A stretch of DNA of 64,000 bases from G963663315 sp965204925 (GTDB taxonomy: Bacteria > Pseudomonadota > Gammaproteobacteria > Arenicellales > Poriferihabitantaceae). Position 1 is the stretch's first letter. Every line of letters begins with the position of its first letter. The notes under the pieces were generated by a model that worked only from the letters and a program-made list of their open reading frames with translations, was not told where the DNA came from and made no database searches. The position numbers and the translations under genes are program-made. Shown here one piece after another: positions 1-8,130 of this stretch. Location: contig OZ242021.1 in NCBI GenBank assembly GCA_965204925.1, positions 682,001 to 746,000 of the forward strand, written 5' to 3'.

Positions 1-171
1 GCGGGTAGCGGGGCAGTAAACGGACAGGCGGACAACAGACGCTGGAAGCGCCGGGTCAGGAATCTCGCCAAAATAAACTGTTTGTTCAGGCGGCCGGTAT
101 GTCACCGTTTCGGTGGGGGTGTTTCTGGACGGGCAGAGCCACCGGGGCGGTCCGCAAGAGCGCAGGACATT

Positions 172-1149
172 TCAACGATAGTCATAAAACCCGACTCCGG
201 TTTTCCTGCCCAGCTTGTTGGCGTCCACCATTTTGATCAACAGGGGGCAGGGTCTGAATTTGGGGTCGCCCATACCTTCCCTTATCACTCTCAGCGCCGA
301 CAACACCACATCCAGCCCGACGAGGTCAGCCAGCGCCAGCGGCCCGATCGGGTGATTGGCTCCGAGCTTCATGATCTCGTCAATCGCTTCGGCCGTGGCG
401 ACGCCTTCGTGCAGGGCGAAGATGGCCTCGTTGATCATCGGCACAAGGATGCGGTTGGCGACGAAGCCCGGGCTGTCATTGGCGAGTAACGGGGTCTTGC
501 CGAGGTCTGAAGCCAGCCGGCGGGCAAGGTCGCAAGTACGGTCATCGGTTTGCAGCGCGCGGATGATTTCAACGAGTTTCATGATCGGCGCGGGGTTCAT
601 GAAGTGCATGCCGATAACCCGCTCCGGTCTGCCCGTTTGCGCGGCCAGCCGGGTCAGTGAAATGGATGATGTATTGGACGCGAACGGGGTTTGCGCCGGG
701 CAAATGCGATCGAGCTGCCCAAGGACGGCCGACTTGACGGCCAAGTCCTCCGGAACGGCCTCGACCACGAATTGCGCCGCCGACAACGTCCCGAGCGAGG
801 TCGCCGTAGTGATCCGCGACAGCGTGTCCGCCTTGTCCCGCTGTGTGATCGATGCCTTGCCCGCCATCCTGCCGAGGCTGTCGGTAATGGCGGCCATGCC
901 CCGTTCCAGGGCTTGCTCGCTGACATCAACGAGGGTGACGGTGAAGCCTGCGGCGGCGAAAACCTGGGCAATGCCATTGCCCATGGCGCCGGCGCCGACT
1001 ACACCCACGTTTTTAACGCCCTCGCCAGCGTATCCATGGCGGCGGGCATATCCACCTTGCGCTCCAGCGCGCTCGCCCGACCGGTAACCGGAATCGAATG
1101 GCGGCGATTCGGGCTGCCCGGTTTTGCGTTGTCTGGTCATCAGTCTCAT
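172..1149 (-). CDS. 3-hydroxybutyryl/3-hydroxyacyl-CoA dehydrogenase
   Basis: NAD-dependent oxidation of 3-hydroxyacyl-CoA to 3-ketoacyl-CoA in fatty-acid or butyrate-type metabolism (PaaH/Hbd family). The Rossmann motif VGVVGAGAMGNG begins near residue 48. The family signature region follows (NTSSIS, then GMHFMNPAP with the catalytic His, then NDSPGFVANRIL). The C-terminal domain ends in LGRKTGVGFYDYR, so the core is full length at about 280 residues. The first 45 or so residues are an atypical Pro/Gly/Arg-rich stretch. Family members normally start directly before KNVGVVGAG, but that codon is GTT here, so the true start is unclear and may be non-canonical. The gene is divergent from the MerR regulator and acyl-CoA dehydrogenase, which suggests one acyl-CoA degradation regulon. 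Confidence 0.9.
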   Translation of the reverse strand: MRLMTRQRKTGQPESPPFDSGYRSGERAGAQGGYARRHGYAGEGVKNVGVVGAGAMGNGIAQVFAAAGFTVTLVDVSEQALERGMAAITDSLGRMAGKASITQRDKADTLSRITTATSLGTLSAAQFVVEAVPEDLAVKSAVLGQLDRICPAQTPFASNTSSISLTRLAAQTGRPERVIGMHFMNPAPIMKLVEIIRALQTDDRTCDLARRLASDLGKTPLLANDSPGFVANRILVPMINEAIFALHEGVATAEAIDEIMKLGANHPIGPLALADLVGLDVVLSALRVIREGMGDPKFRPCPLLIKMVDANKLGRKTGVGFYDYR

Positions 1150-1194
1150 TACCCGAAAAGGGTATGGAATTTAACGGATTTGTAAGATACATTG

Positions 1195-1208
1195 CGCTTA
1201 CGTAAACG
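1195..1208. promoter_or_regulatory. ACGT-centred dyad, likely operator of the MerR regulator
   Basis: The sequence CGCTTACGTAAACG is an inverted repeat centred on TACGTA with one mismatched pair. It lies between the divergent hydroxyacyl-CoA dehydrogenase and merR, 10 nt before the merR ATG. ACGT-rich dyads are typical of operators for LiuR-like MerR regulators of acyl-CoA catabolism. The assignment to this regulator is inference. Confidence 0.5.
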
Positions 1209-1218
1209 TCAATCGCCA

Positions 1219-1629
1219 ATGTCATCAAAAACCACCTACAGTATTTCGGATCTGGCCAGACACTTCGATATTACGACCCGCGCCATCCGCTTTTATGAAA
1301 CCGAAAAGTTACTGTCACCGCGGCGGGAAAACAACAAACGGGTGTACGGCGAACGGGACCGGGTACGGCTGCAACTGATCCTGAGAGGAAAGAGAATCGG
1401 TTTTTCCCTGGAAGAGATTAAAACCACGATGGAGCTGTATGATACCCATCCGAACGAGTCGGCGCAGCTGGAATTCGTGTTGCATACCATCCGCATACAC
1501 AAACGGGAGCTGAAACAAAAGCAGGCCGATATCTCCGACACACTGGATGACATGGACTCGGTGGCGAAGAAAGTGCGTACGAAACTTGAAAGTATCCAAT
1601 CCGCGGAAAAACGTTATGAGTCAATATAG
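1219..1629 (+). CDS. MerR-family transcriptional regulator (LiuR-like)
   Basis: DNA-binding regulator of 136 residues. The N-terminal MerR winged helix reads SISDLARHFDITTRAIRFYE, followed by GERDRVRLQLILRGKRIGFSLEEI and a coiled C-terminal dimerisation helix rich in Lys/Glu/Gln. There is no Cys cluster for metal sensing. The ATG at 1219 is preferred over a TTG at 1192 because the latter would place the dyad operator inside the gene. Its last 14 nt overlap the start of the acyl-CoA dehydrogenase, so the two are probably translated together. LiuR-type MerR proteins control branched-chain and short acyl-CoA degradation. The ligand here is unknown. Confidence 0.85.
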   Translation: MSSKTTYSISDLARHFDITTRAIRFYETEKLLSPRRENNKRVYGERDRVRLQLILRGKRIGFSLEEIKTTMELYDTHPNESAQLEFVLHTIRIHKRELKQKQADISDTLDDMDSVAKKVRTKLESIQSAEKRYESI

Positions 1630-3418
1630 GGTACCGGCGCGCGACATCCTGTTTGCCATCGAGCATGTCGCCGACCTGGAAGGCGTGAACCGTCTGCCGG
1701 GTTGTCAGGAAGCGACGCCGGAGGCGATCAGCGCCATTCTTGTCGAGGCCGGGAAACTCGCGGAAAAAGTGCTGGACCCGCTCAACCGGATCGGCGACAA
1801 GCAGGGAGTCCGGCTACAGGACGGCAAGGTGCGTACGCCGGACGGCTGGGGCGCGGCATGGCGGCAGTTCATCGCCGGCGGCTGGAATGGCATACCGTTC
1901 GACCCGAAGCGCGGCGGCATGGGTCTGCCCTGGCTGGTAGCCGCCGCGGTGCAGGAAATCTGGCATTCATCGAACATGGCGTTTTCGCTCTGTACGCTGC
2001 TCAACCAGGGCGCTATCGCAGCCATCGACCGGCACGGTTCCAGCGCACAGAAGGATACTTTCCTCGGCAATCTGATCCATGGCAACTGGTGCGGCACGAT
2101 GAACCTGACCGAACCCCAGGCCGGCTCCGATTTGGGGCTGGTCAAGACCCTGGCGACCCCGCATGGCGATCACTACCTGCTCAGCGGTCAGAAGATATTC
2201 ATCACCTACGGCGACCACGACATGACCGACAATATCGTTCACCTGGTGCTGGCGCGCACGCCGGCGGCGCCGCGCGGAGTAAAAGGTATCTCACTGTTCA
2301 TCGTGCCCAAGTACCTGCCTGACGAAGACGGCAACTGGACGGTGCGCAACGATGTCGAGACCCTTTCCCTTGAGCGCAAGCTCGGCATTCACGGCAGTCC
2401 GACCGCGGTTCTGGGCTATGGTACCGGCCGCTACCGCGACCCTGCGGGCGCCGTTGGCTGGCTGGTCGGAGAGGAAAACCGCGGCATGGCATGTATGTTC
2501 ACGATGATGAATGTTGCGCGGCTGGCCGTCGGTCTGGAAGGCAACGGGGTGGCGGAACGGGCCTATCAGCAGGCCGTCTGGTTCGCCGGTGAGCGGGTAC
2601 AGGGTTGCGCAATCGGGAATACGGACGGCGAACGGGTGGCAATCATCGATCATCCTGACGTCAAGCGTATGCTGATGTTGCAGAAATGCCGCATCGAAGG
2701 GCTGCGTTCTCTGGGGCTGGCGCTGGGCGGCTCACTGGACAAGGCGCTCAAATCCCCCGACCCGCAGACACGGGAACCGGCGCAGGCCATGGTCGATATA
2801 CTGACCCCGATAGTCAAGGGGTACATGACAGAGATGGGCCTCGAGAATGTGTCATTGGCGTTGCAGGTACACGGCGGCATGGGGTTCATCGAGGAAACCG
2901 GCGCGGCGCAGTATTACCGCGACCAGCGCATTACCCCGATTTATGAAGGCACCAACGGGATTCAGGCGCTCGACCTGATCGGGCGCAAACTGGTGCGCGA
3001 TAACGGCCGTACCGCGCGGATTGTGATCGGCCATATGCGTAACGATATGTCGAATGTGCATCAGAGCGAGTTGAATGATCTGCGTGACCGCGCGCTGGCC
3101 GGCATTGATGATTTGGAAGCCGTCATTGAAAGCATACTGGTCATGGCGGCCGATGACATGCGCAAGCCGGCCAGCATCGCCGACCCGTATTTGCGGCTGT
3201 GGGGCGTCGTGTGCTGTGCGTGGCAACTGGCGCGGGCAGCGTCCGCCGCGATGGCGCTGGGCGCCGACAGCGACCGCTTCTATGCCGCCAAAATCGAGAC
3301 CGCCCGTTTCTATTTCGCTTGCGAGATGCCGAAGGCGGCCTGTTACCGCAGCATCATTACACAAGCGGCCGGCGCCGTTGCGCGGCTTGACGCCGGCCTG
3401 TTCGAAACCTTGCAATAA
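1616..3418 (+). CDS. Acyl-CoA dehydrogenase, long DmdC-like form
   Basis: FAD-dependent alpha,beta-dehydrogenation of an acyl-CoA. The 600-residue length, the MNLTEPQAGSDLG flavin motif, the QVHGGMGFIEETGAAQYYRD segment and IYEGTNGIQALDLIGRKL match the long acyl-CoA dehydrogenases with an extra C-terminal domain. That group includes 3-methylmercaptopropionyl-CoA dehydrogenase DmdC. The ATG at 1616 begins MSQYRVPARD, the usual family start, and overlaps the merR stop. Substrate cannot be assigned from sequence alone: DmdC-like proteins are widespread and many do not act on DMSP products. No dmdA, dmdB or dmdD gene is seen nearby. Confidence 0.88.
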   Translation: MSQYRVPARDILFAIEHVADLEGVNRLPGCQEATPEAISAILVEAGKLAEKVLDPLNRIGDKQGVRLQDGKVRTPDGWGAAWRQFIAGGWNGIPFDPKRGGMGLPWLVAAAVQEIWHSSNMAFSLCTLLNQGAIAAIDRHGSSAQKDTFLGNLIHGNWCGTMNLTEPQAGSDLGLVKTLATPHGDHYLLSGQKIFITYGDHDMTDNIVHLVLARTPAAPRGVKGISLFIVPKYLPDEDGNWTVRNDVETLSLERKLGIHGSPTAVLGYGTGRYRDPAGAVGWLVGEENRGMACMFTMMNVARLAVGLEGNGVAERAYQQAVWFAGERVQGCAIGNTDGERVAIIDHPDVKRMLMLQKCRIEGLRSLGLALGGSLDKALKSPDPQTREPAQAMVDILTPIVKGYMTEMGLENVSLALQVHGGMGFIEETGAAQYYRDQRITPIYEGTNGIQALDLIGRKLVRDNGRTARIVIGHMRNDMSNVHQSELNDLRDRALAGIDDLEAVIESILVMAADDMRKPASIADPYLRLWGVVCCAWQLARAASAAMALGADSDRFYAAKIETARFYFACEMPKAACYRSIITQAAGAVARLDAGLFETLQ

Positions 3419-3490
3419 AGTCCGCGGTATCGGCCGGAAAATCGACCTCCCTTGCAGTCGGGGACGGCATCCTGCCGGGCCGGTCGCCGG

Positions 3491-3850
3491 TCAACCGCCG
3501 ACCAGCATCGAAATCAGGCTCGCCAGACCACGAGCGAACTCGCTTTCCAGCGGGAAGGAAAGCATGCCCAGCACCGAATAACCGAGCAGCCAGGGCATCA
3601 GGTAAAAGCGGATCATATAGAAAAACCAGGCTACATACAGGGGGACGAGCGCGTCAACGAGGAAGCCGGGCGTGATCGGAGAAAACAGTTTCAGGATCGG
3701 ATCGGTATATTTGACGAATACGCGCATGAAAAAGAAGGAACTGTCCTCGCGCAGGAAAATACTCATACCGAAGCGCCCGATCAGGGTCCACATAACCATG
3801 CCCATGAGGTAATCGAGCGTCAGTACCCAGCCCGGAAATTCGCTATACAT
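3491..3850 (-). CDS. Small integral membrane protein, possibly YggT-like
   Basis: A 119-residue hydrophobic protein with about three membrane segments: near residues 8-32, 42-56 with KYTDPILKLFSPITPGF, and 66-95. The DPILKLF-P-TPGF stretch recalls YggT-family proteins (PF02325), but the match is weak and no conserved catalytic residues are visible. It lies downstream of the symporter and its terminator on the same strand, so it is probably a separate unit. Function unknown. Confidence 0.55.
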   Translation of the reverse strand: MYSEFPGWVLTLDYLMGMVMWTLIGRFGMSIFLREDSSFFFMRVFVKYTDPILKLFSPITPGFLVDALVPLYVAWFFYMIRFYLMPWLLGYSVLGMLSFPLESEFARGLASLISMLVGG

Positions 3851-3897
3851 ATTCAGACGATTGCGGACAACTTCGCGCCGGCGTCAGCCGGAGGCGC

Positions 3898-3926
3898 AAA
3901 AAAAATGCCGGGGACAAGCCCCGGCA
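3898..3926 (-). terminator. Rho-independent terminator of the symporter operon
   Basis: Read on the minus strand, TGCCGGGG, a 5-nt loop and CCCCGGCA form a perfect 8-bp stem followed directly by eight T. It lies 35 nt past the symporter stop codon. Confidence 0.85.
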
Positions 3927-3960
3927 CAGTCACGACTGAAAACAATTTCAGTAAACCGGA

Positions 3961-5781
3961 TCAGTGGGAAGAACCCAGTATCGTCTTGCCCGCAGGCACA
4001 CGGATCTCATCGACCATGGCCTGGGTCTCGGCGTCGGGTTCCGCCGTCATCAGCGAGACCACAACCATGGCAACCAGGCTCACCGGCATACCGATCATTC
4101 CGAAGCGCAGATGGTCGATACCGATCCACGGATCCATGCCGGCGAAGCGCACCATGTACAGATACCAGGTTCCCGCGAGGAAACCGCATACCATACCGGC
4201 AATAGCGCCGGGGCGGTTGGCCCGTTTCCACCAGATACCGAGAACGATCGGGAACAGCAGTCCGGAACAGGCGAAGTCGAATGCCCATGCCACCGCTCCC
4301 AGGATACTGGTGAGTTTCAGGCTCGCTACAAAGGCGCCCGCGGCTCCGATCAACAACAGCAGGGCGCGCGCTACCAGCAGGCGTTTTTTTGTTTCTGCGG
4401 CCGGATCGATGATTTTGTAGTACAGGTCATGAGACAGGGCGTTTGCAATCGCCAGCAGCAGGCCGTCCGCCGTTGACATCGCGGCCGCCATACCGCCGGC
4501 GGCGACGAGACCGGAGATGACATACGGCAGCCCGGCAATTTCCGGGGTGGCCAGCACGACAATGTCACCGCGCATGAAAAACTCGTTGAGTTGCAGTATG
4601 CCGTCCGCGTTGCCGTCTATAACCTGCAGGAAGCCGACGCTGCTCCACTTCTGCACCCATTCCAGCGCATTCACTTCCGTGATCGCCTTGCCGATGATAC
4701 CCGTTGCCAATTCAGGGTTGAGCAACTGCAACTTGGTAAATGTCGCCAGCGCCGGAGCCGTGAAATACAGCAGGAAAATGAAGAACAGGGACCAGGCAAC
4801 GGACTGTCTGGCCGCCCTCACCGTAGGAGTCGTAAAGTAACGCATGAGGATATGCGGCAATGACGCCGTACCGGCCATCATGCACAATACCAGGGTAACG
4901 AACTTCCAACTGTCGCCGGCAGCCGCGAAAGGAACGCTCAACGCCTTGAGGCCGGCTTTCGCGCCACTGACCGCTTCCAGGGTACCGAGACCGTGCAACG
5001 CCTCGAGTTCGGTGATTTTCATGACGGCATCGCCGTAGACCAGCTGCGGAACGAGGCCGAAACCCTGTTTGTTGGACATCCAGAATACCGGCACCAGATA
5101 GGCGATGATCAGTACGATGTACTGCGCGACCTGGGTCCACGTTACCGCTCGCATGCCGCCGAGCATCGAACACAGCAGGATACCGAGCAGTCCGAACCAG
5201 ACCCCGACCTCGAACGGAATCTGAAGCGCGCGCGCGGCGATCGTTCCGGTAGCATTGATCTGCGCGGTCACATAAGTGAACGAAGTAACGACCAGCACCA
5301 CCACGGCGCAGAAACGGGCGAGGTTGCCGCCGTATCGTGTACCGATGAAATCCGGCACCGTGTAACAGCCGAACTTGCGCAGATAAGGCGCCATGAGCGC
5401 CGCGACCAGTACATAGCCGCCGGTCCAGCCAACCACGAACGCCAGGTAACCGTGTCCCCCGAAGTAGATGCCGCCGGCCATGGCAACGAACGAAGCGCCC
5501 GACATCCAGTCTGCGGCGGTGGCCATACCATTGAAGACGGTGGGCACCTGTCGACCGGCGACATAGTAGGCATCGACCTTCATCGTCCGCGACAGCCAGC
5601 CGATAGCGGCATAGATCAGAACGGTAAAGGCAACGAAAAGGATACCGATGGTATCAGCCGCCATGCCCATTTGTTCGAACAGAGCCATAATGAGGATGAA
5701 TACCAGGAAGCCCCCGGTATACAACCCGTAGATTTTTGGCAAATTCTCGACAAAATTGCCTTTTAACAAGTTGTCTTTCAT
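3961..5781 (-). CDS. Na+/solute symporter, large subunit (VC_2705 subfamily)
   Basis: Inner-membrane SSS-family transporter of 606 residues, probably for acetate or another small carboxylate, coupled to Na+. About 13 hydrophobic segments are visible, with the SSS signature around SRTMKVDAYYVAGRQVP (65-80) and TAADWMSGASFVAMAG (88-103). It belongs to the subgroup always paired with a DUF4212 small subunit, which ends 3 nt upstream. A periplasmic or cytoplasmic loop contains a perfect EF-hand calcium-binding loop at residues 389-400 (D, N, D, G and final E in the canonical places), a feature I recall for this subfamily but absent from ActP. Substrate is inferred, not shown. Confidence 0.9.
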   Translation of the reverse strand: MKDNLLKGNFVENLPKIYGLYTGGFLVFILIMALFEQMGMAADTIGILFVAFTVLIYAAIGWLSRTMKVDAYYVAGRQVPTVFNGMATAADWMSGASFVAMAGGIYFGGHGYLAFVVGWTGGYVLVAALMAPYLRKFGCYTVPDFIGTRYGGNLARFCAVVVLVVTSFTYVTAQINATGTIAARALQIPFEVGVWFGLLGILLCSMLGGMRAVTWTQVAQYIVLIIAYLVPVFWMSNKQGFGLVPQLVYGDAVMKITELEALHGLGTLEAVSGAKAGLKALSVPFAAAGDSWKFVTLVLCMMAGTASLPHILMRYFTTPTVRAARQSVAWSLFFIFLLYFTAPALATFTKLQLLNPELATGIIGKAITEVNALEWVQKWSSVGFLQVIDGNADGILQLNEFFMRGDIVVLATPEIAGLPYVISGLVAAGGMAAAMSTADGLLLAIANALSHDLYYKIIDPAAETKKRLLVARALLLLIGAAGAFVASLKLTSILGAVAWAFDFACSGLLFPIVLGIWWKRANRPGAIAGMVCGFLAGTWYLYMVRFAGMDPWIGIDHLRFGMIGMPVSLVAMVVVSLMTAEPDAETQAMVDEIRVPAGKTILGSSH

Positions 5782-5784
5782 GTT

Positions 5785-6042
5785 CTATTCCTCCGCGAAA
5801 CCGGTTTCCTGATCAATTTTATGCTGTGCCCAGGCAAACCAGAAGATCAGGATTACAAAAATGACTTCCGAACCCTGTGCGGCCATGTAAAAACCCAGCG
5901 GGAAACCCATGAACGAAACCGCGTTCAGGGCGCCGGCAAACCAGTGCACGACGAAAGAAAAAATGAACCATAAAACCAGGGTGATGATCATGAGACGCCT
6001 GGTGCGCGTCCAATGTTCCACCCTTCGGCTGGTGTCAGTCAT
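5785..6042 (-). CDS. DUF4212 symporter small subunit
   Basis: An 85-residue protein with two membrane segments (about 18-38 and 48-70) and the family pattern WTRTRRLMIITLVLWFIFSF, then GFPLGFYMAAQGSEVIFV. DUF4212 proteins are small subunits of the SSS-type transporter encoded 3 nt downstream, and the two genes are clearly cotranscribed. The ATG at 6042 is chosen because it sits behind a good GGAGG ribosome-binding site. Upstream in-frame sequence is not hydrophobic or conserved-looking. Confidence 0.88.
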   Translation of the reverse strand: MTDTSRRVEHWTRTRRLMIITLVLWFIFSFVVHWFAGALNAVSFMGFPLGFYMAAQGSEVIFVILIFWFAWAQHKIDQETGFAEE

Positions 6043-6126
6043 ACTAACCTCCGGTATGTGTAGTAGAAAATGTTGTCCCTGTGAAGCAGTCAGGGGAAGA
6101 CATGATATTAAACAGCACAGGGAAAA

Positions 6127-6156
6127 ATAGCAACCGGCAGAATGATCCTGTGTCAA
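6127..6156 (-). promoter_or_regulatory. Sigma-70 promoter of the DUF4212-symporter operon
   Basis: On the minus strand a consensus -35 box TTGACA (6156-6151) is followed after 18 nt by TGCTAT (6132-6127), about 85 nt upstream of the DUF4212 start. The remaining intergenic stretch up to 6351 shows nothing else recognisable. Confidence 0.5.
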
Positions 6157-6351
6157 GAGCAACCAGATTGTCCGGTTGAAAGTGAGCCTGAAGGATGAGC
6201 GGTATTTCCAACGGAAGATGAGCTTCTCAACATTGGAAAATGTTCGGCGACCTGCACAATTTTTTGCGCTTTTTGTTAAATGTATTCCGCTTTCAGGGGA
6301 ACGAGCGAACAGGCCACTCAACCCGTCCGCAGGAGCGCCGTGCGCCGTTTG

Positions 6352-7929
6352 TCAGCCCGCTTGTGTTTCAAGCAGCGCCAGATTGCGTTTCTTGCGACTG
6401 AATATGGCAGCAAGCAGGTGGATTCTCCGATTGTCTGTACGGTACTTGTCGGCATAGCCGCGCTCGTTCATCTGCACAAGCGCCTGTCTTGCCTTTGCCT
6501 TCGTTTCTGACTCATCCGCTACCTTGAACTCGAATACGAATACCTGTCCCTCGTAAATCACCGCCATATCCGCTCGACCATGACTGGACGCGTCCTCTAC
6601 CCGAATATCCAGATTCAGAGCATTGAAACTGGAAAACAGCATACTGGCATAATACCCCTCATAACGAGCCATGTCATTCTGATCATGCCAGGCATGCGGC
6701 ATACCGGCAAACAGCGATTGCAACTGTTCGGCAAGGGTCGTGAAGTCATTGTCGGCAAGCAGATGGATTAGCGTTCCGCCCTGCTTCAGGACGTGTGCTG
6801 TCGACCGACCACTGACCGCAGTCAGCAACTGCCGGTTCAGGCTCAAACGCACCTCATGGTTGGGATAATCAAGAAGGTAGAACGTCTCCCCGTACTGCTC
6901 TGACTCACCGGCAATGGTCAGATAGCCGCACTGGAATAACAGGGCATTGAGGTCGATGTTCTCAACCTCAAAGCGGGCCAGGTCTGCTCTGGGCATTTCC
7001 AGGTTCTGCAACTGCCGCGTATTGATTTCTCCACTGGCCATGCGCTGGTACAGGAATGAGGGCGTGCCGGTCTCATACCACCACGGGATGAACTCGCGGT
7101 TCCTGAAATACAGCAGAATATCGAACGGGTTGTAGACTTTCTCTTGCCCGCGCCAGTGATAGCCGTTGTACCAGTGGCGGATATTCTCGCGCTCTGTATC
7201 GGCCAGACCTTCCATTTCCGGGGCGAATACTGTTTCCAGGTCGTTCTGCGTATACCCGCACAGTGTGGCATATTCGGGGTCCAGGCTCAGATCGTACAGA
7301 TTATTCAGGTTCGAGAACAAACTGACCTTCGAGTACATACTGATGCCGGTAACAAAGACAAAGCGAATCATATCCGCGCAGTCCTTGATGACCCCGTAGA
7401 AGCCACGCAGATAATCGCGGTTGGCTTGCGCCAGTTCCTGATTCTCCAGCGTATCAAGGACCGGCTTGTCATATTCATCTACGAGAACGACAACCTGCTG
7501 CCCGGTCTCATAATAAAGACGCTCTATGAGGCTGCGAAGGCGCGTCGGACCGGTATCCGCTTCCGTGTCCGGCTCAAGATCCTGACGGCGCTCAATATCT
7601 CTCAACTGCAACATGACGTCCTTTCCCAGTTCTCCCGACTCATTGTATTTGCCGCCGAAGCTCAGGCGTATCACCGGATGCTGGATACTCCAGTCCCGAT
7701 TCTCATGAATATGAAGCCCGCGGAACAGTTCTTCGTTGCCCTCGAAAAGTTCCTTCAGCGTGGAAATCAGCAAACTCTTGCCGAAACGGCGCGGGCGCGA
7801 CAGGAAGTAGTATCGACCTCCGCCTTTCGTCAAATTCCACAGATGGGTGGTCTTGTCCACATAGTAGCAGTTGGATGTGCGAATGTTGCCAAACGAAGCA
7901 TCTCCGATCGGTAATTCCAGTCTGTCCAT
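6352..7929 (-). CDS. AAA-ATPase-like / PD-(D/E)XK nuclease fusion (paralogue 1)
   Basis: A 525-residue protein with the AAA-ATPase-like domain PF09820 and a C-terminal PDDEXK_9 domain (PF08011). Visible motifs: the P-loop RPRRFGKS (45-52), Walker B VVVLVDEYDKP (146-156), the signature WYNGYHW, and the nuclease core GRADM (451-455) followed by FEFK (466-469). These proteins form large families in many environmental and symbiotic genomes, and their biochemical role is not established. Four full paralogues occur in this window (also at 38.2, 44.9 and 59.1 kb), each lying alone between unrelated genes or beside lipoprotein modules. The ATG at 7929 starts the conserved MDRLELPIGDASF. Confidence 0.9.
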   Translation of the reverse strand: MDRLELPIGDASFGNIRTSNCYYVDKTTHLWNLTKGGGRYYFLSRPRRFGKSLLISTLKELFEGNEELFRGLHIHENRDWSIQHPVIRLSFGGKYNESGELGKDVMLQLRDIERRQDLEPDTEADTGPTRLRSLIERLYYETGQQVVVLVDEYDKPVLDTLENQELAQANRDYLRGFYGVIKDCADMIRFVFVTGISMYSKVSLFSNLNNLYDLSLDPEYATLCGYTQNDLETVFAPEMEGLADTERENIRHWYNGYHWRGQEKVYNPFDILLYFRNREFIPWWYETGTPSFLYQRMASGEINTRQLQNLEMPRADLARFEVENIDLNALLFQCGYLTIAGESEQYGETFYLLDYPNHEVRLSLNRQLLTAVSGRSTAHVLKQGGTLIHLLADNDFTTLAEQLQSLFAGMPHAWHDQNDMARYEGYYASMLFSSFNALNLDIRVEDASSHGRADMAVIYEGQVFVFEFKVADESETKAKARQALVQMNERGYADKYRTDNRRIHLLAAIFSRKKRNLALLETQAG

Positions 7930-8130
7930 GGTGCGTCCTTATGTCAGGAAAGTCTGCTCATTATAGCGCCTTCATTAATAAAGACTCTCGCGGATAACCC
8001 TGCGCCGGCCGTGAAGCAGGGCGCCACGCGGAAACTGTTAGCCCAATTTGGTAATGTCCTCTTTTTTCTTCAGGGGATCTAATGACGAGCGGGACAATTA
8101 CGATCGGTTATCAGGAACTGGATGGCGCAG

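Noticed and set aside
82..489. Forward ORF at the window start
   Set aside because: It is the antisense shadow of the hydroxyacyl-CoA dehydrogenase.
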